In this document: positions 1 to 8,099 of the stretch, piece by piece
Layout of the letters: every line of letters starts with the position of its first letter
How positions within the stretch are numbered: position 1 is the stretch's first letter
Assembly: GCA_016285455.1 (NCBI GenBank)
Contig: JAEEQS010000004.1
Location: 1 to 64,000 of the forward strand
Direction: 5' to 3'
Origin: Bacteroidales bacterium
GTDB taxonomy: Bacteria; Bacteroidota; Bacteroidia; Bacteroidales; UBA932
Length of the DNA: 64,000 nt
Made by a program: the position numbers and the translations under genes
Notes under the pieces: generated by a model
Database searches by the model: none
What the model was told of the DNA's origin: nothing
What the model saw: the letters and a program-made list of their open reading frames with translations, nothing else

Positions 1-655
1 AGATGCGGTCTGCAATCTGGAGGGTGAGTTCCAAATCGTGTGTCGAGAGGAATATTGTCTTTCCGTTTTCCTTTGCCAGCTTTTTCAGCAGCTGCATAGT
101 CTCGATCTTTGAAGGGAAATCCAGAAAGGCTGTCGGCTCGTCCAGGCAGATAATAGGGGTCTGCTGTGCTATGGCCTTGGCTATCATTACTTTCTGCCTT
201 TCTCCGTCGCTGAGATTCTGGATCATCCGGTCTTTGAGGCTGTCTATGCCTATAAGGGAAATTGACTCAGCGACAATTTTTTTGTCTTCCTCTTCCAGTC
301 TTCCCCAGAAACCGGTGTATGGGCTTCTGCCTAGGGCTACCAGTTCTTTTACGGTCATGTTCTGGATCTGAGGCCTGTGAGTGAGGACCACTCCGATTTT
401 CTTGGAAAGCTCTTTGTCAGGATAGGATTCCAGTTCTTTTCCGTCTATGAAGATGCTTCCTCCCAGTTTCTCCAGGAAGGCGCAGATAGTTCTGAGTAGG
501 GTGGACTTTCCCACTCCGTTAGGGCCTATAAGGCAGGTGAGTTCACCGCTGAAGAGGCTGGAAGTGATGCCTTTGGCAACTTCCTTGACGCTGCTTTTGC
601 CCTTGTAGCCGATGACCAGGTTCTCCAGCCTTACTGTCTGCTTATTCTCTAACAT
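1..655 (-). CDS. ABC transporter ATP-binding protein, FecE/BtuD-like (3' end missing)
   Basis: ATPase of a type II ABC importer for an iron-siderophore, heme or cobalamin-type ligand; it acts on the cytoplasmic face of the permease encoded just upstream. Translating the minus strand from the ATG at 655 gives Walker A GPNGVGKST near residues 44-52, signature LSDGERQK, Walker B IICLDEPT and the H-loop STHD. The gene runs off the left edge after 218 codons, so only the C-terminal tail is missing. It starts 14 bases before the permease stop, so the two are probably translationally coupled. Family is clear; the ligand cannot be read from the sequence. Confidence 0.93.
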   Translation of the reverse strand, partial: MLENKQTVRLENLVIGYKGKSSVKEVAKGITSSLFSGELTCLIGPNGVGKSTLLRTICAFLEKLGGSIFIDGKELESYPDKELSKKIGVVLTHRPQIQNMTVKELVALGRSPYTGFWGRLEEEDKKIVAESISLIGIDSLKDRMIQNLSDGERQKVMIAKAIAQQTPIICLDEPTAFLDFPSKIETMQLLKKLAKENGKTIFLSTHDLELTLQIADRI

Positions 656-1676
656 CGTCTTTCCTCCTCTTGAATATTACGTAGGCTATTACCGGAGCGC
701 CGATCAGTGCGGTAACGGAATTGACAGGCAGCGCTCCCTCAAAGCCCGGCATTCTGGCAATCAGACTGCAGAGCAGTGCCAGGGCGGCTCCCGTTAGGAT
801 AGTTCCAGGAACAAGAATCCTATGGTCAGAAGTCTTGAACAAGGCCCTGCAAAGATGCGGAACGGCCAGTCCCACGAACATTATCGGACCGCAGTAGGCG
901 GTAACTATGGCAACCAGCACTCCGGAATTCAGGATTACCAGAGTTCTGGATCTTGATACATTCAATCCCAGATTGCGGGCGTAGTCATCGCCGAGAAGCA
1001 TCAGGTTCAAAGTCTTGACCAGAAGGAAACTAAGTGGCAGAAGCACCAGCATCATCGTCACAAAAAGCAGCATCTGGTCTCCTGAAACCCTGGCAAATGA
1101 GCCTAGGCCCCATACCACGAAAGCCTTGATGTCTTCCTCAGCGCTGAAGAACTTGAGGACTCCCACAATGGCAGTTACCAGATAGCCGATCATTACACCT
1201 ATGATCAGCAGCGTAACGTTTCCCTTGACCTTCCTGGCAACCCATACAATCAGCGCCATAACGGCCAGCGAGCCGATAATTGCGGCAATGGAGATTGCAG
1301 CGTCTCCCGCATATCCCATACGGCTCAGCGATACTCCCGCAATGGAACTGGACATCATTACCACTATTGCCACTCCCAGGCTTGCTCCGCTAGAGATTCC
1401 CAGAACGGATGGGCCAGCCAGAGGGTTGCGGAAGACTGTCTGCATCTGAAGGCCGGAAACTGCCAGTCCCGCTCCCGCCATTATGGCCACCAGAGCCTGA
1501 GGAAGCCTGGATTTGAGTATGATGTTGGAGAATATCTCGTTGGACCTGTCGCCGAACAATATGCCAAGCGTATCTGCAAAAGGAATCTTCACGCTTCCCA
1601 GAAGTAGGTTCAGCGCCAGCAGCACCAGTATCAGAACCGCAATAATAACGAGTTTTCCGCTATTTTTGAACATCAT
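642..1676 (-). CDS. FecCD/BtuC-family ABC transporter permease
   Basis: Inner-membrane permease of a metal-chelate or cobalamin ABC importer, about 344 residues with roughly ten hydrophobic segments, which is normal for the family. Family hallmarks include the RLPQALVAIMAGAGLAVSG stretch near residues 57-75, the FRNPLAGPSVLGISSGA block that follows, and the GLAVPHLCR loop that contacts the ATPase. Two adjacent ATGs (1676 and 1673) are possible starts. A TATCTTTG box on the minus strand lies at 1678-1685, so the transcript would begin at or after the first ATG and 1673 may be the true start of a nearly leaderless message. The partner binding lipoprotein (2916-4097) is separated by an opposite-strand gene. 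Confidence 0.93.
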   Translation of the reverse strand: MMFKNSGKLVIIAVLILVLLALNLLLGSVKIPFADTLGILFGDRSNEIFSNIILKSRLPQALVAIMAGAGLAVSGLQMQTVFRNPLAGPSVLGISSGASLGVAIVVMMSSSIAGVSLSRMGYAGDAAISIAAIIGSLAVMALIVWVARKVKGNVTLLIIGVMIGYLVTAIVGVLKFFSAEEDIKAFVVWGLGSFARVSGDQMLLFVTMMLVLLPLSFLLVKTLNLMLLGDDYARNLGLNVSRSRTLVILNSGVLVAIVTAYCGPIMFVGLAVPHLCRALFKTSDHRILVPGTILTGAALALLCSLIARMPGFEGALPVNSVTALIGAPVIAYVIFKRRKDDVRE

Positions 1677-1717
1677 TCAAAGATACAGCATATTTTTGAA
1701 AACTGTATGGTTTGCAT

Positions 1718-1725
1718 TAACTTTG
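1718..1725 (+). promoter_or_regulatory. -7 box (TAACTTTG) of the GH3 lipoprotein gene
   Basis: The sequence matches the Bacteroidota consensus TAnnTTTG, with a TTTG about 20 bases upstream as a possible -33 element. It lies 18 bases before the ATG at 1744. A minus-strand TATCTTTG at 1678-1685 faces the other way for the permease, so this 67-base gap is a divergent promoter region. Confidence 0.6.
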
Positions 1726-1743
1726 CGGCCATATTTTCTACTT

Positions 1744-2913
1744 ATGAAACAACATTCTTACAGTAATCTTTTCATTATTCTGCTGTGCCTGTTTTTTGCG
1801 GTATCATGTTCCAAGCATGATAAAACTCAACCCATAGATGATATAGAAGCCCAACTCTCCTCAATGACTTTGAGAGAGAAAGTCGGTCAGATGTTTTTTG
1901 TCCGTCCAGAGTCTCTTGCTCCTTCTATCATATGGACAAAGTACACAGACTTGGTAGATTATTCTTTGCAGGAGGTTACTTCGGAGATGAGAAACATCAA
2001 CAAAGACTACCCAGTTGGCGGAGTTATTCTCTTTGCCCACAATATCAAGGATGAGGCGCAATTATCCGTGTTCATCCCGCAGATCAAGACCTTGATGGGA
2101 AATCCTGTATTATGTGTGGATGAGGAGGGTGGACGTGTAGCCCGCATTGCCAATAACGGTAACTTCGATGTTGAGAAGTTTGAATCTATGGCAGCCATAG
2201 GCGCTACCGGCAATCCGGCCAATGCCCGCTACTGCGGCAAAACAATAGGTACATATCTTAGAAAATATGGCTTTGATATTGACTTTGCGCCGGTTGCAGA
2301 TGTGAACACTAATCCGGATAATGTTGTAATAGGAAACCGTGCTTTCAGCGATGATCCTGCAGTGGCTGCACCTATGGTTACAAATTATTTGCAGGGACTT
2401 AGTGAAGCAGGCATAATTGGATGCGTAAAGCACTTTCCAGGTCACGGAGACGTAAGTGCAGATACTCATTACGGCTATGCACAGAGTATGAAGACCTGGA
2501 ATGAGATGCTCAACTGCGAGATGGTGACTTTTAAAGCGGGAATTTCTTGTGGCTGCCGGCTGATTATGACGGCTCATATTGCCGCTCCTAAAGTGACAGG
2601 ATCTGAGATTCCTTCCACAATGTCCAGCGTCATCCTTCAGGATAAACTGCGAAATGAGTTGGGTTACAAGAATTTAATTGTCACAGACGCTATGGATATG
2701 GGAGCGATTATGAACCAATATACCAACGAGGAGGCTGCAGTGGGCAGCATCAAAGCTGGAGTAGATGCCGTACTCTGTCCAAAGGATTTCATCAAAGCCT
2801 TTGATGCCGTGGTTGCTGCAGTTGAGAAGGGTGAAATAAGTGAAGAACGCATTAACCAGAGCGTCCGCCGTATACTTGAACTTAAAAAGTTGCTGTCTTT
2901 TAAACTCAGATAA
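1744..2913 (+). CDS. Glycoside hydrolase family 3 lipoprotein (beta-N-acetylhexosaminidase-like)
   Basis: Probably removes beta-linked N-acetylhexosamine (or a related sugar) from glycans at the cell envelope. The 389-residue product begins with a lipoprotein signal ending AVSC (about residue 21). It has the single TIM-barrel layout of NagZ-type GH3 enzymes, with the motif KHFPGHGDVSADTH that carries the His-Asp acid/base dyad, and VTDAMDMGAI with the likely nucleophile Asp. The open frame extends upstream, but the ATG at 1744 follows a good -7 box and opens directly into the signal peptide. The gene sits in reverse orientation between the permease and the binding protein of the ABC importer. 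Substrate is inferred from family only. Confidence 0.88.
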   Translation: MKQHSYSNLFIILLCLFFAVSCSKHDKTQPIDDIEAQLSSMTLREKVGQMFFVRPESLAPSIIWTKYTDLVDYSLQEVTSEMRNINKDYPVGGVILFAHNIKDEAQLSVFIPQIKTLMGNPVLCVDEEGGRVARIANNGNFDVEKFESMAAIGATGNPANARYCGKTIGTYLRKYGFDIDFAPVADVNTNPDNVVIGNRAFSDDPAVAAPMVTNYLQGLSEAGIIGCVKHFPGHGDVSADTHYGYAQSMKTWNEMLNCEMVTFKAGISCGCRLIMTAHIAAPKVTGSEIPSTMSSVILQDKLRNELGYKNLIVTDAMDMGAIMNQYTNEEAAVGSIKAGVDAVLCPKDFIKAFDAVVAAVEKGEISEERINQSVRRILELKKLLSFKLR

Positions 2914-2915
2914 TC

Positions 2916-4097
2916 CTATTTCAGGATTTTATAGAATGTTGGCTCGTAGCCTTCTTCCACCAGTTCAGGATGGAAGATGGCTATGAAGTCTTTCAGCAGA
3001 AGGTCCGGATGCACAGGAGCCAGCTCGTAGTAAGGCGTCTGCTTCATGTTGCAATAGATGACCTTCTTGTTCTTGAAGGCGTCAAAGAGCGCGTTTCTTG
3101 GCTCGGACTTCTTGAGAGCATCGTATGAGAAGTCTCCGGAGAAGCTGTTAAGGATTCTCCAGTAGTCTGCTTTGGCGCAGGTTGCGTACACTTTCTCAAA
3201 CTCTATGTTCACTCCGCCGGTGTTCTCATCGTTGATGAGATACTCGGCTCCGGCATCCCTGAATATCTGGGCCAGGTGATTCTTTCCGCCAACGGCGTAC
3301 CAGTTTCCGGAATGCATCTCACCGCTGAATACAGTAGGGCGGGTTTGGGTATTCTCGGCCAGGGCCTTCATATCCAGATAATTTTTCTCAATCTGGGCAA
3401 AGGTTTCATTGGCAAACTTCTCTTTTCCTATGAACATTCCTATGAACTTAATCCATTCAGCCTGTCCCAGAGGAACCAGTTCCTTGTATCCCAGATGCGG
3501 AACCAGAGTGATTCCGGTTTCCTTGATGGCATCGTAACCGCCTTTTTTGAAAGGAGATATGAAGATCACTTCCGGATTTGCCGCCATAATCAGTTCCTGG
3601 TCAAATTCTCCTTCGTGCCCGATTTTAGGCAGGGTTCCGTCTTTTACCCTGGCTAAAATGTCCTTATTGAAAAGATTCTTGGTGCTGGTTATTGCAGACA
3701 GATAGTCCAGTGCGTCAAGGGCAGTGAAGTTAGACAGCTGGAGAAGAGTCATAGCAATGGTCTTCTGCACAGGAACTTTCACTACCGTATAACCTTCCGG
3801 AACAAACGGGGAGAAAACAGAAGAGTCCAGGCCCTTAGGAATCAGCGCAAACTGATAGCCCACCGGCATCTTGTCTTCCTCGTCTGCCTGCGGATCCTGT
3901 ATGTCCACAAGACGTATTCCGTCTTCAAGATACTTTACCGTAAAACCCTTTGCGTAAGAAGGGGAAATCCGAGCCGCCGAGTCTGTGATTGCAGCAATGT
4001 CAGCCGCCGTTTCAGATGAAATCTTTGGACCTGTCTTGCAGCCTGCCAGACAGAAAGTTACAATACTCAGCGATAATAGTGTATTTCTAAGTCTCAT
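2916..4097 (-). CDS. FecB/BtuF-like periplasmic binding lipoprotein
   Basis: Substrate-binding component of a metal-chelate-type ABC importer, held in the membrane by a lipid: the N-terminus carries a signal with lipobox CLAGC near residue 19. The 393-residue protein contains blocks typical of the family, including a GHEGEFDQELIMAANPEVIF region in the first lobe and the central helix LDMKALAENTQTRPTVFSGE. Its start codon overlaps the stop of the upstream isomerase-like gene (TAATG), so they are co-transcribed. It very likely works with the permease/ATPase at 1-1676 even though the GH3 gene lies between them. Ligand unknown. Confidence 0.85.
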   Translation of the reverse strand: MRLRNTLLSLSIVTFCLAGCKTGPKISSETAADIAAITDSAARISPSYAKGFTVKYLEDGIRLVDIQDPQADEEDKMPVGYQFALIPKGLDSSVFSPFVPEGYTVVKVPVQKTIAMTLLQLSNFTALDALDYLSAITSTKNLFNKDILARVKDGTLPKIGHEGEFDQELIMAANPEVIFISPFKKGGYDAIKETGITLVPHLGYKELVPLGQAEWIKFIGMFIGKEKFANETFAQIEKNYLDMKALAENTQTRPTVFSGEMHSGNWYAVGGKNHLAQIFRDAGAEYLINDENTGGVNIEFEKVYATCAKADYWRILNSFSGDFSYDALKKSEPRNALFDAFKNKKVIYCNMKQTPYYELAPVHPDLLLKDFIAIFHPELVEEGYEPTFYKILK

Positions 4098-5242
4098 TAT
4101 TTTAATAATTCAAATATAATGTTTTTCCAGTGGCCCTGGAGGATGATGTGGTGGTTCCCGATAGGGTTCTGGAGGAAATACTTTGTTGCGTCTTTATCGG
4201 TGAATCGGATAAGCTGCTGGGTGCGGCAGAGGTTAGGGGCCTTGCCGTTTTCTATGAGCTCTCCTTCCTCGGCGAAGAATCTGGTCAGATCTCCTGATAC
4301 TTTGAAGACAGTTACAGGGCCCTCCTTCATGAATCCCCTGATTCCCACGCCGATGCCTGACTCGAAGTGAGTGTCAAACTCATAGCGTTCCACCATATTT
4401 AGAGGTATAGTACAGTGGGCGAAGAGAACTTCTCCCTTCTCCACGTTTACTCTTGCAGGATTGGCCTGGAAGCCGGACTTGCCGGTGAGGCTTCTGGCGA
4501 TAATCATAGAAACCATTGCAGGAGCGTCACCCTCGCAGCCTGCCACAATGCCTTCAGAGTTCAGCTTGGCAAGAGCCAGGCAGCCGGTGTTCTTCAGGCT
4601 GGAAAGAAGGTCAAAGCATCTGATGCTGAAGGCGTTGATCTGATGTTTGGTGACAACAGATTTTATGGCATTGTAGATGGTTATTGCACCATCTTCCTTT
4701 GGACCAACATTGCCGCAGATGTTTTCTACTTCTTCAATTGGAATGTATTCAATGTCAAAGCCGAGTTTTTCCTGAACGGCCTCTCTGTTTACATCGCTGG
4801 CAATCAGCCAGTCAGACGGTCTGCCTATGACGGCGGCCCTGGTGTTTTTGAGGGCTTTTCTTGCGGCCTCAAGCTTAACAAGCTCGCTGATTCTGGAAGA
4901 AATGTACTGGTGAGAGCCGTGAAGTATCTCTCCGCGGATTCCTCTCTGCTTTAGCCAAGAAAGAATCTCCATAGATGCAGCAAGGGAGTTGCTGCTGTAA
5001 GAGGCCAGCAGATAAACGCTCTTCTTGGCATCAAGCACGTCCATATATCTCTGCTTGAATAGGTTTTCCGTGCCGCCCGTCCTTACGAAGATAATGTCCA
5101 GGTCTGCCTTTCCGTATGTGGAGAAGTCCTCTCCCTTGTAGTCGAACTCAAAGTCCAGGCGGGAGAAAAACTCCTTGGTATAGGTTTCTATCGTCTGCTT
5201 GTCGTGAAGCGGGGAAGTAAGTGTAAAGACTGATATCTTCAT
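4097..5242 (-). CDS. L-fucose isomerase-like protein
   Basis: 381 residues resembling the L-fucose/L-arabinose isomerase-like superfamily. The first half looks like the Rossmann-type N-terminal lobes (LDIIFVRTGGTE; YLLASYSSNSLAA). The second half has the family-like CEGDAPAMVSMI segment, a conserved-looking FAHCTIP and a beta-rich tail. Known relatives interconvert aldoses and ketoses, but many in this broad group have unknown substrates, so no reaction is assigned. It is 3 bases downstream of the nitroreductase fusion and overlaps the binding-protein gene, which suggests a role linked to the imported ligand rather than a standard fucose pathway; no fucose kinase or aldolase is nearby. Confidence 0.72.
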   Translation of the reverse strand: MKISVFTLTSPLHDKQTIETYTKEFFSRLDFEFDYKGEDFSTYGKADLDIIFVRTGGTENLFKQRYMDVLDAKKSVYLLASYSSNSLAASMEILSWLKQRGIRGEILHGSHQYISSRISELVKLEAARKALKNTRAAVIGRPSDWLIASDVNREAVQEKLGFDIEYIPIEEVENICGNVGPKEDGAITIYNAIKSVVTKHQINAFSIRCFDLLSSLKNTGCLALAKLNSEGIVAGCEGDAPAMVSMIIARSLTGKSGFQANPARVNVEKGEVLFAHCTIPLNMVERYEFDTHFESGIGVGIRGFMKEGPVTVFKVSGDLTRFFAEEGELIENGKAPNLCRTQQLIRFTDKDATKYFLQNPIGNHHIILQGHWKNIIFELLK

Positions 5243-5245
5243 TGA

Positions 5246-6421
5246 TTATCTGCGTTTTGCGCTCAGGATTTTGCCTATGTAGATATGGTGAATCTTGGTC
5301 TGTGGGCGTTTGTCGTAGAACTCCTTGCCAGGGCCGGTCATGTTTTCTTTGTCGAACGGGGCCTTGTAGATGAGCTCGCATTCATAGACCTCGTAGGCTT
5401 CCTGGTAGTAAGGAGCTCCGTGCTCGGTGAACTGAATGTGGAGTCCGAGGGCCATGGCCTTGTCTTCATCCCTTCCGCTGTGGCTTCCCATATATTCGAG
5501 GATGTCTTTTCTGGACTCGTCGAAGGTCATCACGGTGAAGTACTTGCAGTTCTCCATCATCTGCTGGGTGTACCTGGATTCTGATACATAAACCGTCAAG
5601 GTATTAACGTCGTGGCCCCATAGGTTGCCCAGAGAGCCCCAGCCGATAGTCATAGCGTTGCTCTTTTCCTTGTCTCCCACTGCCAGCAGCAGGCCGTCTC
5701 CCTTGAACCAGAGGAACGGGTTGCCGGTGAAGTCGTCTGTGTAGTCGAAAGGCGAGAATACTGTATTTTCTGTCATCTTTTCCATATCTATAGTTTTTCC
5801 GTCTGCGCTGCCGTATCTGTTGTATGAAACGTTGGCAGGCTTCCATTTGTCCTTAGGGGTTGGATTCTGTGCCGGATAGCCGATTACAACCACATTCAGC
5901 GGGATTATGTTCTCAGGAAGAGCCAGAACCTCAGCGATTAGCTTGCATCTGTCCAGATCGGGATAAACACCTGTCCAGACTGCCCCCAGGCCCATAGCGT
6001 GTGCGGCAAGAAGGAGGTTCTGCGTTGCTGCGGAAGCATCCTGGATCCAGAAGTCACGTCCTCCGCCGTCCATTGCCTTGAGCATATCTCCGCAGACTGC
6101 AATGGCAAGAGGAGCCTTGGCCACCATTCCAGAATAAGGGCTGGTTTCGGACAGGGCCTTGAGCTGGTCCTTGTCTGTGACAACCACAAAGTGCCAAGGT
6201 TGCTTGTTCATAGCGGTAGGGGCAGCCATTGCGGCCTTGAGCATCTTCTCTATCTTGGCCTGTTCAACAGGGGCTTCTGTGTAAGCCCTTATGGATGTTC
6301 TGGTTGCAATATTCTCAAGCACAATGCTTTCCGCATCTACTTTGGTGCCTTTACGGGTAAGGAAAAGCAGAATGGCAAGAGCCAGAACTGCCAGGGCAAG
6401 GAGAATTTTTGTGGCTTTCAT
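5246..6421 (-). CDS. Membrane-anchored nitroreductase/flavin-reductase fusion
   Basis: A two-domain flavoprotein. Residues 1-25 form a hydrophobic anchor or uncleaved signal. Residues about 35-210 are a nitroreductase domain (RTSIRAYTEAPVE; MNKQPWHFVVV; GLGAVWTGVYP), which normally uses FMN and NAD(P)H. Residues about 220-391 match the FMN-binding split-barrel flavin reductase fold (NAMTIGWGSLGNLWG; YTQQMMENCKYFTV). The fusion is uncommon; the two halves could exchange electrons or flavin. If exported, its electron donor would have to be envelope-located. It lies between the MarC-like gene and the isomerase-like gene in one tight operon. Domain calls are firm; function is unknown. Confidence 0.85.
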   Translation of the reverse strand: MKATKILLALAVLALAILLFLTRKGTKVDAESIVLENIATRTSIRAYTEAPVEQAKIEKMLKAAMAAPTAMNKQPWHFVVVTDKDQLKALSETSPYSGMVAKAPLAIAVCGDMLKAMDGGGRDFWIQDASAATQNLLLAAHAMGLGAVWTGVYPDLDRCKLIAEVLALPENIIPLNVVVIGYPAQNPTPKDKWKPANVSYNRYGSADGKTIDMEKMTENTVFSPFDYTDDFTGNPFLWFKGDGLLLAVGDKEKSNAMTIGWGSLGNLWGHDVNTLTVYVSESRYTQQMMENCKYFTVMTFDESRKDILEYMGSHSGRDEDKAMALGLHIQFTEHGAPYYQEAYEVYECELIYKAPFDKENMTGPGKEFYDKRPQTKIHHIYIGKILSAKRR

Positions 6422-6433
6422 TATATGTCTTTT

Positions 6434-7024
6434 TTATTGGTGCAGAATTTTCATCAGGTTGGTTGCAAACAGCTTCACGCTCATTGCAAGAAGAATGATG
6501 CCGAAGAATTTCCTCAGCACATACACCGTGCTTTTGCCCAGAACTCTCTCTATCCAGGAAACTTTCCTCAGGACTATGAACACTATAATCATATTCAGGG
6601 CTATCGCGATGATAATGTTGAGTACAGAGTATTCCGCCCTGAGAGAGAGCATTGTGGTGAGGGCTCCGGCGCCTGCTATAAGCGGGAATATCAGAGGTAC
6701 TATGGTTGGGCTTCCGCCAGGAGAGTCGTTGTAGCGGAAAATCTCTATTCCAAGAATCATTTCCAGAGCAAGAGCAAAGATAACCAGGGCTCCGGCTGTT
6801 GCAAACTCGTAGATTTCAACGCCGAACAGGGCCAGCATCCAGTTTCCGGCAAACAGGAAGAACATAAACAGTATGAATGCCCCGATAGCGGCCTTACCGG
6901 CCTCAATCTTCTTGCCCTTTGCCTGAAGGTCAAGAATGATAGGGGTGCTGCCGGTGATATCTATGATTGCGAACATCACCATAAAGGCGCTGGCTATTTC
7001 TCTGATGCTCAAATACAGTTCCAT
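6434..7024 (-). CDS. MarC-family (UPF0056) inner-membrane protein
   Basis: 196 residues with about six hydrophobic segments and the family-type opening FMVMFAIIDITGSTPI plus the second-half block GGSPTIVPLIFPLIAGAGAL. MarC proteins are integral membrane proteins of uncertain function; the old link to multiple antibiotic resistance is not supported for the family in general. It is 12 bases upstream of the nitroreductase fusion and 3 bases downstream of the PLP enzyme, so it belongs to the same transcription unit. Confidence 0.88.
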   Translation of the reverse strand: MELYLSIREIASAFMVMFAIIDITGSTPIILDLQAKGKKIEAGKAAIGAFILFMFFLFAGNWMLALFGVEIYEFATAGALVIFALALEMILGIEIFRYNDSPGGSPTIVPLIFPLIAGAGALTTMLSLRAEYSVLNIIIAIALNMIIVFIVLRKVSWIERVLGKSTVYVLRKFFGIILLAMSVKLFATNLMKILHQ

Positions 7025-7027
7025 AGC

Positions 7028-8041
7028 TTAAAGTGGGAATGTTTCGCTGATTGGGAAGAGGCCGAACAGTCCGCCGGTGTGGATGAAGAGGATGTTGTCA
7101 TCCGGACTGATTCTGGTTTCAGGATCGGCGTCTTTCTGGAGTTCGTTCCACAGGCCGTACATTGCCTTGCCGGTGTAGACAGGATCCAGAATGAGGCTTT
7201 CCAGACGGGCAATTTTGCGTATGAAATCCAGTTCCTCCGGCCTCGACAGAGCATAGCCTATGCCCACATACTTGTCGTTGATCTCAATATTACTACGCAG
7301 TAATGTTGCGTCGCTATAGTCTTTTGTGTCAAGAAACTCCTTTAGCAGTGGTTTGGCCTCGTTGGAAATTCTGTCTGCTATGTCGGTGAAGTACTGCACA
7401 TCGTCGCATACAGCCATTCCAATGCACCTTTTGCCCAGATGGCCCAGTTCGTTGGCAAGGTGGAGGCCGGCAATAGTTCCGCCGCTTCCGGTTGCAACAA
7501 CTATGGTGTTGAATTCAACTCCCATCTGCTTTTCCTGCTGGAGGATTTCCTGCATGCAAGTATAGTAGCCCAGTGTTCCGATGGCGTTAGACGCTCCTTC
7601 AGGAATGATGTAAGGGTTGAATCCAAGCTTGCGGTAGCCTTCCGCCATGTCTTCCATTATTTCTTGGCGGTGGCCACGGTATTCCTCTTGGCTGCAGAAT
7701 CTCACGTCCGCACCCAATAGCCTGTCAAGGAAATAGTTGCCTCTTACAGGAGGTTCATCGCTGATCCTCAGAAGCACAGCTGATTTCATTCCCAGCTGGG
7801 TAGCGGCAGCAACAGTTGCGCGGCAGTGGTTAGACTGTATTCCCCCGCAGGTAATCAGAAGGTCACAGCCTTTCTCAATAGCGTCTGCGGTTTCAAATTC
7901 TAGTTTACGGACCTTGTTACCAGTAAGCTCGCTTCCGGTCTGGTCGTCTCTCTTAATCCAGATGTTTGCTCCAAGTTCTTTGGAGAGCCTTTCAAGGCGA
8001 TAGATTTTTGTAGGCAGATTTGCCAGTCTTGTTCTTTTCAT
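7028..8041 (-). CDS. PLP-dependent D-cysteine desulfhydrase / ACC deaminase family enzyme
   Basis: 337 residues of the fold-type II PLP family that includes D-cysteine desulfhydrase (D-cysteine to pyruvate, H2S and ammonia) and ACC deaminase. The likely PLP lysine lies in the GNKVRKLEF segment near residue 48. The GGIQSNHCRA motif and the glycine-rich phosphate loop VVATGSGGTIAG are intact. First gene of the five-gene minus operon. A TAAATTTG box at 8047-8054 (minus) lies only 5 bases from the ATG, so the transcript is probably leaderless. The split between D-cysteine and ACC activity cannot be settled by eye; D-cysteine is more usual in anaerobes. Confidence 0.85.
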   Translation of the reverse strand: MKRTRLANLPTKIYRLERLSKELGANIWIKRDDQTGSELTGNKVRKLEFETADAIEKGCDLLITCGGIQSNHCRATVAAATQLGMKSAVLLRISDEPPVRGNYFLDRLLGADVRFCSQEEYRGHRQEIMEDMAEGYRKLGFNPYIIPEGASNAIGTLGYYTCMQEILQQEKQMGVEFNTIVVATGSGGTIAGLHLANELGHLGKRCIGMAVCDDVQYFTDIADRISNEAKPLLKEFLDTKDYSDATLLRSNIEINDKYVGIGYALSRPEELDFIRKIARLESLILDPVYTGKAMYGLWNELQKDADPETRISPDDNILFIHTGGLFGLFPISETFPL

Positions 8042-8046
8042 AAAGG

Positions 8047-8064
8047 CAAATTTAGTTAAATTTG
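8047..8064. promoter_or_regulatory. Back-to-back divergent -7 boxes
   Basis: CAAATTTAGTTAAATTTG is a perfect inverted repeat of two TAAATTTG -7 boxes separated by 2 bases. The minus box serves the PLP-enzyme operon (start 8041) and the plus box the large exported protein (start 8100). Both sites cannot be occupied at once. The same arrangement recurs at 53053-53070. Confidence 0.7.
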
Positions 8065-8099
8065 TGGTTGCATAAAAAAGATTAAACAGTTTTCACGAT

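Noticed and set aside
5999-7303. Plus-strand open frame of 434 codons opposite the nitroreductase and MarC genes
   Set aside because: Composition is Cys/His/Gln rich with no domain, and both minus-strand genes it overlaps are firmly identified, so it is an antisense shadow.
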